Shown: positions 24,242 to 33,970, numbered from the stretch's first letter. The stretch is DNA of 64,000 bases from JANQPA01 sp964548175 (GCA_964548175.1 CAZJQS010000006.1:71706-135705); one strand, 5' to 3'. Program-made: numbers and translations. The notes: generated from the sequence alone by a model not told the origin.

Positions 24242-26413
24242 TCAAATCAGCTTTTTCAGGAAGGCCCTTACTTCCTCTACGGTGCTCAGGTAAAAACGGG
24301 CGGCTGTACGACCGATGCCCACCTTGACCGTATAAGCCTCTTTGGGCAGGGCTTCAAAAATATCTTCGTCGGTATGATCATCCCCGATGGCCATGATGAA
24401 ATCCCAGGGCTGGTCGTTTAGCCAAAGCAATGCGGCTTTCCCTTTATTGACGCCGGCATTTTTTATTTCCACTACTTTATTGCCTTCAAGAACCTGCAGG
24501 TCAAGGTTGGCGGTGAGGTATCGGAGTACGTCCCGGAATTCCCGGACGCGTTTGGCGCCCAGCTCTTTGTCGATCAGCCGGTAATGCCAGGCCAGCGAAT
24601 AATCTTTTTCTTCGATGAAAGAACCCGGGGTGCGTTCGACAATATCTTCGAGCACTTCTTTGACCTCCGGTTTCCAGGCAGCGCCCAGATTGGGGTTGCT
24701 CTTCCATTCTCCGTTCTTTTTCGTCCATACCCCATGCTCTGCAGCCATGTCGATATTCAGAGAGCCCAACCATTTTTCAAGCGTGTTCCGGTCGCGTCCG
24801 CTGCTGATGATAACGGTATTGCCGGCCTTCTCTTTGAGGCTGTGAAGCGTTTCCATAACTTCCGGCTCTGGAACGACGGCCTGCGGGTCGGGGTGGAAAT
24901 TCATCAAGGTGCCGTCATAATCCAGAATGATTAGGCGATTTTGCGCTTTCTGGTAATGGGCGAGTAAATTATTGAAGTCCTCGCCATCGAGGCGATAGAC
25001 TTTTTGTTTTTTCTGTTCTTCCATAAGGCGTTTTTGTTCGCTCATAAAGGTATTAGCCCAGTGCTGGACGGTATATTTCTTTAGTTTTTTCTGCATACTT
25101 TCCAGCCTCCAGCGCTGCTCCTTTTCATTCATTTCCATGGCCGTGCGGAGGGCTTCCACAATATCGTTCTGGTCGTTGGGGTTGACGATCAGGGCTTCGG
25201 GCATATAGCCGGAAGAACCGGCCATTTCGCTCAGTATGATGACGCCCTTTTTGCTGTCTTCTTTACTCGCCACGTACTCCTTGGCTACCAGATTCATGCC
25301 GTCACGCAGGGGGGTGATCATGGCGATAGCTGCCTCTTTATATAAAGTAGTCAGTTCTTCAAAATTCAGAGAACGGTAGAAATAGCGGATAGGCTCCCAG
25401 TCAAAAGTCCGGAATTTACCATTGATCTCTCCGACCAGGGTGTCGATCTGATGCTTCAGGTCCTGATATTCCTCTACGTTGGCTCTGGAAGGCACGACGA
25501 TCATAATGAGGGTTACTTTGCCAACGTATTCCGGATATTTATCCAGAAAATGTTCAAAAACCTTGATCCTTTGAGGGATGCCCTTGGAGTAGTCCAGTCG
25601 GTCAATAGAAATAACGAGCTTGATCCCTTTTGCCAATTGCTGGATCTTAAACGCGCCGTTTTCTTTTAGGATGTCCAATCGGGGGTGGGCGTATTTTTCG
25701 TAGTCGATGCCCATTGGAAAGACGTCAACATTGACCATTCGGTTCCGAACTTTCATGTGGCCGAAATTGTGCTCATACCCGGTGATCCGGTAAGCGGCGC
25801 TCAGGAAATGGCGCATATAGCCGAATGTGTGGAATCCGATAAGGTCGGCGCCCAATATCCCTTCCAGGATCTGCTTACGCCAGGGGAGTGTCCGGAAAAT
25901 TTCGTAGGAAGGGAAAGGAATATGAAGGAAAAATCCGATCGATACCTCCGGAAAAGCCTGCCGGATCAGGTCAGGCAGCAGCATCAGCTGATAATCGTGC
26001 ACCCATACGAGATCGTCTTCCCTGATCTGAGGAATGACCACTTCCGCAAATTTTTTGTTGACGGCCTGATAAGCCTCCCATAGGTGGTTATCATAAGCCG
26101 TGTACTGGGTAAAGTAGTGAAAATGCGGCCAGATGGTTTTATTACTGAAACCTTCGTAATATAATTTGATCTCTTCCTGGGTGAGAAAAACAGGCACGAG
26201 GTCCTGTTCTTTCAGCTTGGCCCGGACTTTTTGCTTCTCTTCCTCAGCCTGAATGTCGATCCCCGGCCATCCGATCCAAATCTTTTCGATCTCATCGCTG
26301 AGTGAGTTCAGGCCGGTAGCGAGCCCTCCGGCGCTGGGCTGGTAGGTGAGTTGTCCTTCTTCTTCCTGAATGGTAATGGGTAATCGGTTGGAAATAATGA
26401 CGAGCCTTGACAT
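24242..26413 (-). CDS. otsAB: Bifunctional trehalose-6-phosphate synthase/phosphatase (OtsA-OtsB fusion)
   Basis: This is a 723-residue cytoplasmic fusion. The OtsA part (about 1-470, GT20) carries the N-terminal glycine loop SAGGLATGLNSL, VWVHDYQLML (137-146), DRLDYSKGI (271-279) and LRDGMNLVAKEYVA. The OtsB part (about 490-720, HAD phosphatase) begins LIILDYDGTL (DYDGT at 498-502) and ends with GDDHTDEDIFEALP. Together the domains join UDP-glucose and glucose 6-phosphate and then remove phosphate to give trehalose, a stress protectant. Such fusions are usual in Bacteroidota. A TAAATTTG box upstream on the same strand is a likely promoter. Confidence 0.95.
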   Translation of the reverse strand: MSRLVIISNRLPITIQEEEGQLTYQPSAGGLATGLNSLSDEIEKIWIGWPGIDIQAEEEKQKVRAKLKEQDLVPVFLTQEEIKLYYEGFSNKTIWPHFHYFTQYTAYDNHLWEAYQAVNKKFAEVVIPQIREDDLVWVHDYQLMLLPDLIRQAFPEVSIGFFLHIPFPSYEIFRTLPWRKQILEGILGADLIGFHTFGYMRHFLSAAYRITGYEHNFGHMKVRNRMVNVDVFPMGIDYEKYAHPRLDILKENGAFKIQQLAKGIKLVISIDRLDYSKGIPQRIKVFEHFLDKYPEYVGKVTLIMIVVPSRANVEEYQDLKHQIDTLVGEINGKFRTFDWEPIRYFYRSLNFEELTTLYKEAAIAMITPLRDGMNLVAKEYVASKEDSKKGVIILSEMAGSSGYMPEALIVNPNDQNDIVEALRTAMEMNEKEQRWRLESMQKKLKKYTVQHWANTFMSEQKRLMEEQKKQKVYRLDGEDFNNLLAHYQKAQNRLIILDYDGTLMNFHPDPQAVVPEPEVMETLHSLKEKAGNTVIISSGRDRNTLEKWLGSLNIDMAAEHGVWTKKNGEWKSNPNLGAAWKPEVKEVLEDIVERTPGSFIEEKDYSLAWHYRLIDKELGAKRVREFRDVLRYLTANLDLQVLEGNKVVEIKNAGVNKGKAALLWLNDQPWDFIMAIGDDHTDEDIFEALPKEAYTVKVGIGRTAARFYLSTVEEVRAFLKKLI

Positions 26414-26519
26414 AGCAGCATGGAATTGTTTTCAAAGGTTTAACAGGAAGGAGGCCGTGATGGTTCTATGGGTGCGAGAAAACAGGCAAGAAAAGGGATC
26501 ACCCTGGCACTTAAGTGAA

Positions 26520-26527
26520 CAAATTTA
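26520..26527 (-). promoter_or_regulatory. Candidate -7 box (TAAATTTG) for the trehalose gene
   Basis: On the minus strand the sequence reads TAAATTTG, an exact match to TAnnTTTG, 107 bases before the start codon of the OtsA-OtsB gene. No -33 element is clear. Confidence 0.45.
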
Positions 26528-26592
26528 AATAGAGGTAATTTGGGGCCCTGTAGTGAGAACGTCGAAGTTAAATAATATACCTGTTTCTTTAT

Positions 26593-26771
26593 GGAGTTGT
26601 GTAAAAAATCTTCGTACTCTTCCCGCCTGACGGCCGGCAGGCTTGCTCGGCTTAAATGATTCTATTTTCGAGTTTTTTGCCGAAGAAAATCACAAATTTT
26701 CTTCGGCAAAAAACTCAAAAAAGAATTTTATTTGCTACGCAAAAGAGTACGAAGACTTTTTACAGAACCCC
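26593..26771. repeat. Family 1 palindromic element, best-preserved full copy
   Basis: Ends GGAGTTGTGTAAAAAATC and GACTTTTTACAGAACCCC pair. Next come CTTCGTACTC/GAGTACGAAG and CCCGCCTGACGGCCGGCAGG on the left arm only. The centre is a long hairpin, CGAGTTTTTTGCCGAAGAAA against TTTCTTCGGCAAAAAACTC. TAAATGATTCTATTTT and AAAAGAATTTTATTTG flank it. It sits in the gap between two leftward genes, downstream of the unknown 464-residue protein gene. Confidence 0.82.
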
Positions 26772-26788
26772 GTTCTGGTTGTTGATCT

Positions 26789-28183
26789 TTACTTAGCCGG
26801 CGTTTTCTTCTTTCTTCGGGTTTTGAAGAGCTCCACGATCTCTTTTTCCTTCAAGAACTCAAAATCCTTGAATGCCCGGGAGACGAACTTTTTGATGTCC
26901 TGATAGTCTTTTCCTCTTTTGTCGGTATAGCGTTTTAGCAATTTGCGCACATAAGCCATGGACAATTCTTTGAGGTTTTGGTTGAATTGTTGGTTGGCAA
27001 AGATCTCCATGTAGATGGGATATAGCTTCGTGATCTCAAAGAAGTCGGTATACGCCTCAACGCTTAGATTGCTGATGAAGCGGTTGAAATACTGGAAAAT
27101 GGTTTGACGAACGCACTCGTTGATGATGGAGAGCCCTTCATGTTGTATGTAAAACACCCTTACTGCTTCCTGAGCCTCTTCCTGGTTCCAGCCTTCATTG
27201 TGAATGATTTTAAGGAGCTTGAAGTATTCCGATAACTCATCTTTCACTTTCAGGTCCAATAGTTCCGCCATTTGAAGGTCAGCTTCCGGAGATAGGTTAA
27301 CTTCGGGATCAGCATATAGTTCGAGTACAAATTGCAGAAATTCCTCAGAGAATCCGGGCATTTCCTTGCGTATTTTATTGAGGATCTTGGAGACCTGTTT
27401 TTTGTCATCCTCATCCAGGTCAAAGAAGAAACCATAGACCATCATCAGGTGCTGGTGTTCTGTGGAGCCCTGAAATTCTTTGGTCTCTAAAAAGGACTTC
27501 ATTGGGGGGATGATGCTCGCGTTATTGAGATTCATTTTGATGCGGTAGAGCAGGAAGTTTTTCAGCGAGGAATACAGTACTTTCAGTCCGCCCATGGTTT
27601 CAGGAAACTCTGCAGTCTGGAAATTCTCGCTGGAAAATTGCTTTTTGTAGCGCAGATATCCGGCCAGCCTTTCTTTAGGGCGGCGGTATTTCTCCAGCTT
27701 TTGTCCCTGCAGAAAATACCGGATGCGTTTATTTTCAATGCTGGCGATGAGGTTAGTCACCCAGATATCGCTACTCAGGGCGAAACCGATCTGTATGGAT
27801 TGTCCGATCCTTTTTTTGAGGATGTCGAAATTAGCGGAATTGCAGATGGCCAGCAGTACTTCTTTAAAATGTTCCTGGGGGCGTACGTATTTGGCTTTTT
27901 CATCGATCTCTCCCCTTAAAACGGAATAGCCGAGGATTTTAGGCAGGTAAAGCCCTTCAAAAAAGGGTTCGAGCAATAATTCTTCCAGGGGGATCAGTTG
28001 CAGGGGAGTCTCAGCGGCCACTTCCTCGTAGATCAGAGCAATCCTGGGTTCAAACATTTCCTTAAGGCGAATGAAGTCTTCTTCTTCCTCTTCTTCGAGG
28101 TACTTATTCAACTCATCCGAATCCTGAATTTCTCCGGCAAGGTCTTCCAGCTTGTCGATATATTTTTGATCTAATTCATACAT
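26789..28183 (-). CDS. Conserved-looking helical protein of unknown function
   Basis: I do not recognise this 464-residue protein. It is cytoplasmic by appearance (no signal peptide or membrane segment) and almost wholly helical. An acidic patch lies at 30-37 (YLEEEEEEDF) and a strongly basic tail ends FKTRRKKKTPAK. Blocks that look structured include PLEELLLEPFFEGLYLPKIL and LGYSVLRGEIDEKAKYVRPQ. It has its own TTG-N19-TATATTTG promoter candidate and lies downstream of the S16 gene across a repeat. Confidence 0.75.
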   Translation of the reverse strand: MYELDQKYIDKLEDLAGEIQDSDELNKYLEEEEEEDFIRLKEMFEPRIALIYEEVAAETPLQLIPLEELLLEPFFEGLYLPKILGYSVLRGEIDEKAKYVRPQEHFKEVLLAICNSANFDILKKRIGQSIQIGFALSSDIWVTNLIASIENKRIRYFLQGQKLEKYRRPKERLAGYLRYKKQFSSENFQTAEFPETMGGLKVLYSSLKNFLLYRIKMNLNNASIIPPMKSFLETKEFQGSTEHQHLMMVYGFFFDLDEDDKKQVSKILNKIRKEMPGFSEEFLQFVLELYADPEVNLSPEADLQMAELLDLKVKDELSEYFKLLKIIHNEGWNQEEAQEAVRVFYIQHEGLSIINECVRQTIFQYFNRFISNLSVEAYTDFFEITKLYPIYMEIFANQQFNQNLKELSMAYVRKLLKRYTDKRGKDYQDIKKFVSRAFKDFEFLKEKEIVELFKTRRKKKTPAK

Positions 28184-28287
28184 AGCCTTTTTTTTAAATG
28201 GAAACCTGATAGTGCAACTTAAGGCACTACCAGGTCCGCTGTATATTAGAAATAAAGTATAGCCTATTTAAAAATGAATTCTTTAGC

Positions 28288-28317
28288 AAATATAAGCTAA
28301 AGGTGATTGAACTTCAA
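28288..28317 (-). promoter_or_regulatory. Candidate promoter TTG-N19-TATATTTG
   Basis: Read on the minus strand, TTG at 28317-28315 precedes TATATTTG (28295-28288) by 19 bases. The pair lies 105 bases before the start of the 464-residue protein gene. Confidence 0.5.
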
Positions 28318-28351
28318 TAGGAAATGGATATAAATTTAGATGGAGAAGCAT

Positions 28352-28490
28352 GCCGAAAAACTGCATGGCTGATCAAATTCATTTCGAGCTTTTCGCCCAG
28401 GAAAATCTGGGATATTCAAAGGCGAAAAGCTCGAAAATAAAATTTGTCCGGACTGCATGAGCCTTGCCTGCCGGCAGGAAGAGCGATCTA
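28352..28490. repeat. Palindromic element related in plan to family 1
   Basis: A perfect 16-base inverted pair, TTTCGAGCTTTTCGCC (28382) and GGCGAAAAGCTCGAAA (28421), forms the centre. CTGCATGGC/GGACTGCATGAGCC and a CCTGCCGGCAGG palindrome lie outside. It sits immediately downstream of the S16 gene on the minus strand and could end that transcript. Confidence 0.65.
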
Positions 28491-28499
28491 AGGCTTCAA

Positions 28500-29141
28500 T
28501 TATTTCTCTTCTTCTTCTTCAGTTGCTTCTTCTGCTTCGGCAGGAGCTTCTTCAGTTGCAGCTTCAGCAGCAGCCTCTTGTGTTTCAGCGGCAGCTTCCA
28601 TGTTCTCCTCTACAGCAGCTTCAACGGTTTCCTGCGTTTCAGCGGCTTCTTCGGCCTTAGCTTCGGCTACGGCCGCCGCCTGATCGGCTATTTCTTGTAC
28701 GTCTGTACCATGAAGACGGTGTTCCTCTTCCAGGGAAATACCAGCCAGCGTGGCATTATAAGCGGCCTTGTCGGCTGCCGTTTTTGCAAAGCGCTTAGCG
28801 ATTTTTTCCTCTTTGGTTTCGATCCACTCCTGATATTTATTCTCCGCTTCTTCTATGGTAAGGGCGCCTTTCTTCACCCCTCTCATCAAATGCTTCTTGT
28901 AGTAAACACCCTTGAAGCGCAATATCGCTCTGACGGTATCGGTAGGCTGAGCCCCTTTGATCAACCAGTCATAGGCTTTGTCGCGGTCGATCTCAATTGT
29001 GGCCGGTTTTGTCATCGGATTGTAACTGCCGATCCTTTCAATGTAGCGGCCATCTCTGGGCGCACGCGCGTCAGCAATCACAATCTGGTAAAATGGTCGT
29101 TTCTTACGCCCTCTTCTCTGTAATCTGATCTTTACAGGCAT
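28500..29141 (-). CDS. rpsP: 30S ribosomal protein S16 with long acidic C-terminal tail
   Basis: Residues 1-80 are a standard S16 (MPVKIRLQRRGRKKRPFYQI, DGRYIERIGSYNPM, AYDWLIKGAQPTDTVRAILR), a primary 16S rRNA binder in the body of the small subunit. About 80-145 is the extension common in Bacteroidota (KKHLMRGVKKGALTIEEAEN). The last 60-70 residues are almost only Ala, Glu, Thr and Gln, ending EEAEEATEEEEEK. Total length is 213, against about 80-90 in most bacteria. It is not followed by the usual rimM-trmD-rplS operon. It is preceded by a strong promoter match and a leader hairpin. Confidence 0.97.
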   Translation of the reverse strand: MPVKIRLQRRGRKKRPFYQIVIADARAPRDGRYIERIGSYNPMTKPATIEIDRDKAYDWLIKGAQPTDTVRAILRFKGVYYKKHLMRGVKKGALTIEEAENKYQEWIETKEEKIAKRFAKTAADKAAYNATLAGISLEEEHRLHGTDVQEIADQAAAVAEAKAEEAAETQETVEAAVEENMEAAAETQEAAAEAATEEAPAEAEEATEEEEEK

Positions 29142-29159
29142 TAAATTATTATTTAGATG

Positions 29160-29200
29160 GTTTAACCATACCCGCTTACCTTGGTAACCAAGCGGCGGGT
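29160..29200 (-). promoter_or_regulatory. Leader hairpin upstream of rpsP
   Basis: On the minus strand, TAACCCGCCGCTTGGTTACC and AAGGTAAGCGGGTATGGTTA fold back on each other: outer TAACC/GGTTA and inner ACCCGC/GCGGGT stems around a CTTGGTTACCAAG hairpin. It lies between the promoter match and the S16 start. It could control translation, as some ribosomal-protein leaders do, but no known leader class is recognised. Confidence 0.4.
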
Positions 29201-29212
29201 TAATAACGCGCG

Positions 29213-29244
29213 CAAATTTAAGGGTTTATTTGCTATTTTACAAA
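29213..29244 (-). promoter_or_regulatory. Strong candidate promoter TTTG-N20-TAAATTTG for rpsP
   Basis: Minus-strand TTTG (29244-29241) and TAAATTTG (29220-29213) are 20 bases apart, matching both halves of the Bacteroidota promoter consensus exactly. The expected start of transcription lies about 65 bases before the S16 ATG. Confidence 0.65.
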
Positions 29245-29397
29245 CTATATCAGGAATAAAGAATAGAATAGGGATTTTTTGAAAAAAAAACTTATTTTAG
29301 TCATAACCACCCATCATTCATCGTTAAACAAGAATGCTTCCCTACCCCTCACAAGCTGTCGTAACTGTTTTTTATCCCAAAAATTAAATCAACGCTT

Positions 29398-32300
29398 ATG
29401 TACCTTAAGCTACTAAGTCGTACGTTTTTCTTTTTATCTCTATCTGTTTTCCTGAACGGCCAGGAAGAAACGCCTCTTTCAGGAGTGATCAATGTATACG
29501 CGGCCGTAGTCGATATCGATGAATGCGCCAATACATTGATCGTAGACGACCCCTCCGGCTTCGAATCGGATATGCAGGTGATCCTCATCCAAATGAAAGG
29601 TGCTTCCATCAACCAGGATAACGATGATGATTTCGGCAGCATTGAAGACCAGGGCGCCGCCGGACTGTATGAAAAAAATAAGATAATCGCCATCGATAAC
29701 AACCGGATCACGTTGGAAAGAACATTGTTTAACGCTTATGATCCTCAAAGCGCCCTCCAATTGGTGTCTATGCCGGTCTATGAAAATGCCATCACCGTCG
29801 ATACCGTCCGGGCCCAACCCTGGGACGGCAGCACCGGCGGCATCGTAGCTTTTCAGGTACAAGATCAACTCAGGATAGATGCGCCTATCGACGTTACAGG
29901 ACAGGGGTTTAGAGGTGGCGAGGCTGTCATCGTCAACAGTAGTTGCAATTTCACCATTGATCCTGGTAATTTTGCCTATCCAGAAGGCAATTGGCGCGCG
30001 GCGCCCAAAGGAGAAAGCATTGCAGAATTTGTGCCTGCAAAAGAATGGGGGAAAGGTAGTCAGGCCAGTGGTGGTGGTGGTGGAAACGACCACAACGCCG
30101 GTGGTGGAGGTGGCGGCAATGTTACAGCAGGAGGAATGGGAGGAAGAAATAACGCTCCCGGTATATTCGATTGTACGGGAAACCATCCCGGCCGGGGCGG
30201 AAAGCCCTTACCCAACGACGTAGAACGCATCTATATGGGCGGCGGCGGCGGCGCCGGCCATTCCAATAATACGACCGAAGCCATCAGCGGCGGCAACGGG
30301 GGCGGCATCGTCATGATCTTTGCGCCTGCCATAACACGCCTCAATACCGGCATCTATGCCGATGGGCAAAGCCCGGGAACGGGAGAAGGCGACGGCGGCG
30401 GCGGCGCCGGCGCCGGAGGAACCATTATGCTGGAAGTGTTCAATCTGCCAGATAATATCCTCATGCATGCTTTTGGAGGTAATGGAGCGAGTATCGATAA
30501 CAGAGGCCAGAATCGTTGTATGGGCCCCGGTGGCGGCGGTTCAGGCGGGCGCATCATGATCAGCCTGCCCATCTCAGGGCCAACCCCTAATTTTCAGGTG
30601 AACGGCGGTCAGGCCGGACGTACCCTCAATTCTTCTTCCTGCAGTACCGGAAGCAACGGCGCCGAAGCAGGAGAAAACGGAGAGGTGGTCACATTTTCAG
30701 GTTTCGCAGAAAGCAGTGATTTTTTTACGCCGACTGCCATTCAGGATCAAACTACCCGGGCCCTGGTTTGTGAGGGAAATCCGGTGCTGCTGCAAGTCGA
30801 AACCAGCGGCAATAACCTGACTTACCAGTGGCAGATTAACCGGGGCAGCGGCTTCATGAACCTGAACAATGACGCCAGTTTTAGCGGCGTTCGCTCCCGG
30901 TTTTTGAGCATAGCCGAGACCACTCCCGATATTTTAAACGCCGAATTCCGCCTGCTGATCGAAGACGACTGCGGTCAGCAGCTGACTTCTGAGATCATAA
31001 CAGTAGAAGTAGGGGAAGTGCCGGACGTCAACTTCAGCCTCGAACTGGATCAACTGACGCTTAACGTGATCAGCGTGACCCCCGAAGATGCCGAAGAGTA
31101 CCGCTGGGATTTTGGCGACGGCAATACTTCCACAGAAAGAACACCCACTCATGTTTATGATCAGGCAGGAGATTATGACGTCAAATTAGTGGTAAGAAAT
31201 GCTTGCGGCAGCGACTCCCTCACTCAGTTTATCCCTGCCCGTGGCTCAGCACCCACCGCCGATTTTACTTATAGCGACACGACCGGCTGCCTCCCGGTGA
31301 CCGTTAACTTTTCCAATGCTTCGACCCCAGATGCCGATAGCTTTCAGTGGAACTTTCAGGGTGGGACGCCGGCTACCGCCACCAGCACCGATCCCAGCGT
31401 GGTTTACAATATGCCAGGGGTATATCAGGTTAGATTGGTAGTAACCGATGCTTTTGGAACAAGCGACACCCTGGCGCGCACCATCCGGATAGTAGTTCCT
31501 CCAAAGCCGGAAGCAGATTTTGAATTCGTGCTGGATGGCTTGAATGTTACCTTCGACAACCTGTCTGAAAATGCAGATCGGGCCGAATGGGATTTTGGGG
31601 ATGGCTCAACTTCTACTGAGTTGTCGCCCGTTCATGATTTCCCTGCCGACGGCAGCTATGAGGTACGACTGATCGCCGGTAATGCCTGTGGGAGTGATAC
31701 TACCTCCACGACGATAGAAGTAAAGGCTCCTCCGCAAGCAGGTTTTGTCGTGGCGCAGGTAAATGGCTGCTCGCCCGTGCAGATCACTTTCCAAAGTACC
31801 TCCACAGGTGAGATCGACCGCTACGCCTGGTCTTTTCAAAACGGAGAGCCGGAGTTTTCCACCGAAGAAAATCCGACCGTCACCTATAATCAAAGCGGTG
31901 CGTTTGAAGTGGTCCTGGTCGTCTCCAATGAAGGGGGGAGCACCAATGCGGTTCAGCTGGTCGAAGTCAACCTGGCCGATCCGCCGGTGGCCGATTTTGA
32001 AGGAGGCCTGACGGATATTCTCACCCTTTCGCTGAAAAGTACAGCCACAGAGGCGGATTCCCTGTATTGGATCTTCGGGGCAGACACCTTTGCGCAGATA
32101 GCTGCTGACTCTTTTTTTAGTTATACTTTTCCTGCTCCAGGCAGCTACCAATACGGCCTGATCGCTAAAAATCAGTGCGGCATGGATACTTTAATGGCTC
32201 AGGTAGAATTGGATGGTATTCCTCAAGCAGAGATGACCGTGGAAGTGGACTCCGGTTGCGCTCCGTTGCAGGTGGAAATTTCCAGCCCGTTCTTTTCGCC

Positions 32301-33933
32301 TCCTCTAAATCAATATCTCCAGGGTGGCGGCGCCACTGGAGTAGATATTGCATCCTTTGAGCCGGATGAGAACGGGGTGGTGAAGGGGACGGTTGATGCT
32401 TCTGCCGGTCGGGATTCAATACAGATTCGATTGAGAGTAGGTAGTCAATATGGGAGCGACACTTTAATTTTAAATATTCCCATCGATATAGATCCCCTTC
32501 CCCGGGCCGCTTTTAGTTTTGCCAATACCAACAACACGGTTAGCTTCAATAATCAATCTACGGACAGTGACGCTTTCCTCTGGGATTTCGGCGACGGTAG
32601 CACCAGCTCCTCGGCTAATCCCGGCCATACCTATGATTCGCTGGGTGATTATGAGGTAAGATTGATTGCCTTTAATGATTGCGGACAGGATACGATCATT
32701 CAAAGCATCCGGATAAACAATGCCCCGGCGGCCGGCTTTGAGATCGAGCGGGAGGGGGATTGCGCGCCGATACAATTTCGATTGATCGACCGGTCGATCG
32801 GTTTGATTGATACGGTTTATTATGAATTTGTGGGTCCGAAAGTGGTTCCGGTGGAGGAGGAGAACGGTCTTTATGAAGTTATGGAAGCCGGTGAGCTTTT
32901 CATCACCATGGTCGTCGAAAATGAGCTGGGCCGGGATGAGGTGACCCAAAGTCTGCAATTGGCCGGTTTTCCAGTAGCTGATTTTTCCAGTTTTATGGAT
33001 GATCTCACGGTCACCTTTACAGATGAGTCTTCTGATGCAGATGCTGTTTTATGGGATTTTGGGGACGGCAGTCAGAGTCAGGATCGCAATCCTGTCTATG
33101 CTTACGCGGAAGAAGGAGAGTATGTAGTGAGCCTGATCGTTCGGAATGGTTGCGGGGAAGATACGCTGATGCGCAATATCACGGTGGGCAGTCCTTTGGT
33201 AGCCAAATTTACAGCTTTGAACTCCTTTGGCTGTGCGCCGCACCTGGTGCAGTTTAGAAATCGTTCTACCGGAAATATTAATGCGATCAACTGGTCGTTC
33301 CCCGGTGGCTCCCCTGCTTCCTCTACAGAAATGGAGCCCCAGGTGATCTACACCAACCCGGGCGTTTATCCGGTAACTTTAACAGTGGAAGGGCCTTTGG
33401 GCACCAATAGTGTGACCATCGAAGATTTTATTCGCATCGTAGATTTTCCTGATGCCGACTTCTCCTACGAGGTCGACGGCTTCCAGGTGCGATTCACTAA
33501 CCTGTCCATGAATGCAGAATCCTACCGCTGGGATTTCGGTGACGGCAGCACCAGTACGGCTGAAAACCCGGTGCACACTTACAGTCGGGGCGGCCTTTTT
33601 ACCGTAACCCTGAACGCTTCCATCGCCACCTGTGGCAATTCGGTAACGATGAATATTCCCGTGATGCTGAGCGAGGTGGAGGATGCGTTTTCTTCCCCTG
33701 ACCTGAAGGTTTTTCCGAATCCGGCCAGAGGCGTGTTGTTTATCGAAACCAATCAGCTGGACTTGTTCCCGATACAACTGGAGCTGATCTCTGCACGGGG
33801 ACAGCTGTTGGAACGTTTGGAAATGAGTTCGTCCAGGCAAATAGATATCAGCAGGTATCCCGCAGGGTTGTATTATTTGCGTTTGCGAAACGCAGAAAGA
33901 CAATGGATCGGGAAATTGGTGCATTTGAGATAA
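29398..33933 (+). CDS. Large secreted multi-PKD protein with type A type IX sorting domain
   Basis: This is a 1511-residue surface protein. The signal peptide ends FLNGQ (about 1-22). About 23-220 form a beta-rich N-terminal domain. About 223-415 are glycine-rich with several poly-Gly tracts separated by NDHNAG, GGRN and similar spacers. An Ig-like domain follows near 455-545. About 550-1420 hold eleven PKD-type modules in alternation: canonical ones with WDFGDG(S/N)TS and a NxCG end, and divergent ones starting GC.P..V.F with WSF/WNF. The last 80 residues are a type A sorting domain (LKVFPNPARGVLFIETNQL, YPAGLYYLRL). Substrate or partner is unknown. Adhesion or matrix binding is likely. Confidence 0.9.
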   Translation: MYLKLLSRTFFFLSLSVFLNGQEETPLSGVINVYAAVVDIDECANTLIVDDPSGFESDMQVILIQMKGASINQDNDDDFGSIEDQGAAGLYEKNKIIAIDNNRITLERTLFNAYDPQSALQLVSMPVYENAITVDTVRAQPWDGSTGGIVAFQVQDQLRIDAPIDVTGQGFRGGEAVIVNSSCNFTIDPGNFAYPEGNWRAAPKGESIAEFVPAKEWGKGSQASGGGGGNDHNAGGGGGGNVTAGGMGGRNNAPGIFDCTGNHPGRGGKPLPNDVERIYMGGGGGAGHSNNTTEAISGGNGGGIVMIFAPAITRLNTGIYADGQSPGTGEGDGGGGAGAGGTIMLEVFNLPDNILMHAFGGNGASIDNRGQNRCMGPGGGGSGGRIMISLPISGPTPNFQVNGGQAGRTLNSSSCSTGSNGAEAGENGEVVTFSGFAESSDFFTPTAIQDQTTRALVCEGNPVLLQVETSGNNLTYQWQINRGSGFMNLNNDASFSGVRSRFLSIAETTPDILNAEFRLLIEDDCGQQLTSEIITVEVGEVPDVNFSLELDQLTLNVISVTPEDAEEYRWDFGDGNTSTERTPTHVYDQAGDYDVKLVVRNACGSDSLTQFIPARGSAPTADFTYSDTTGCLPVTVNFSNASTPDADSFQWNFQGGTPATATSTDPSVVYNMPGVYQVRLVVTDAFGTSDTLARTIRIVVPPKPEADFEFVLDGLNVTFDNLSENADRAEWDFGDGSTSTELSPVHDFPADGSYEVRLIAGNACGSDTTSTTIEVKAPPQAGFVVAQVNGCSPVQITFQSTSTGEIDRYAWSFQNGEPEFSTEENPTVTYNQSGAFEVVLVVSNEGGSTNAVQLVEVNLADPPVADFEGGLTDILTLSLKSTATEADSLYWIFGADTFAQIAADSFFSYTFPAPGSYQYGLIAKNQCGMDTLMAQVELDGIPQAEMTVEVDSGCAPLQVEISSPFFSPPLNQYLQGGGATGVDIASFEPDENGVVKGTVDASAGRDSIQIRLRVGSQYGSDTLILNIPIDIDPLPRAAFSFANTNNTVSFNNQSTDSDAFLWDFGDGSTSSSANPGHTYDSLGDYEVRLIAFNDCGQDTIIQSIRINNAPAAGFEIEREGDCAPIQFRLIDRSIGLIDTVYYEFVGPKVVPVEEENGLYEVMEAGELFITMVVENELGRDEVTQSLQLAGFPVADFSSFMDDLTVTFTDESSDADAVLWDFGDGSQSQDRNPVYAYAEEGEYVVSLIVRNGCGEDTLMRNITVGSPLVAKFTALNSFGCAPHLVQFRNRSTGNINAINWSFPGGSPASSTEMEPQVIYTNPGVYPVTLTVEGPLGTNSVTIEDFIRIVDFPDADFSYEVDGFQVRFTNLSMNAESYRWDFGDGSTSTAENPVHTYSRGGLFTVTLNASIATCGNSVTMNIPVMLSEVEDAFSSPDLKVFPNPARGVLFIETNQLDLFPIQLELISARGQLLERLEMSSSRQIDISRYPAGLYYLRLRNAERQWIGKLVHLR

Positions 33934-33970
33934 GAATATGGATCATTCCGCATTTCAACCTTTTTATCTC

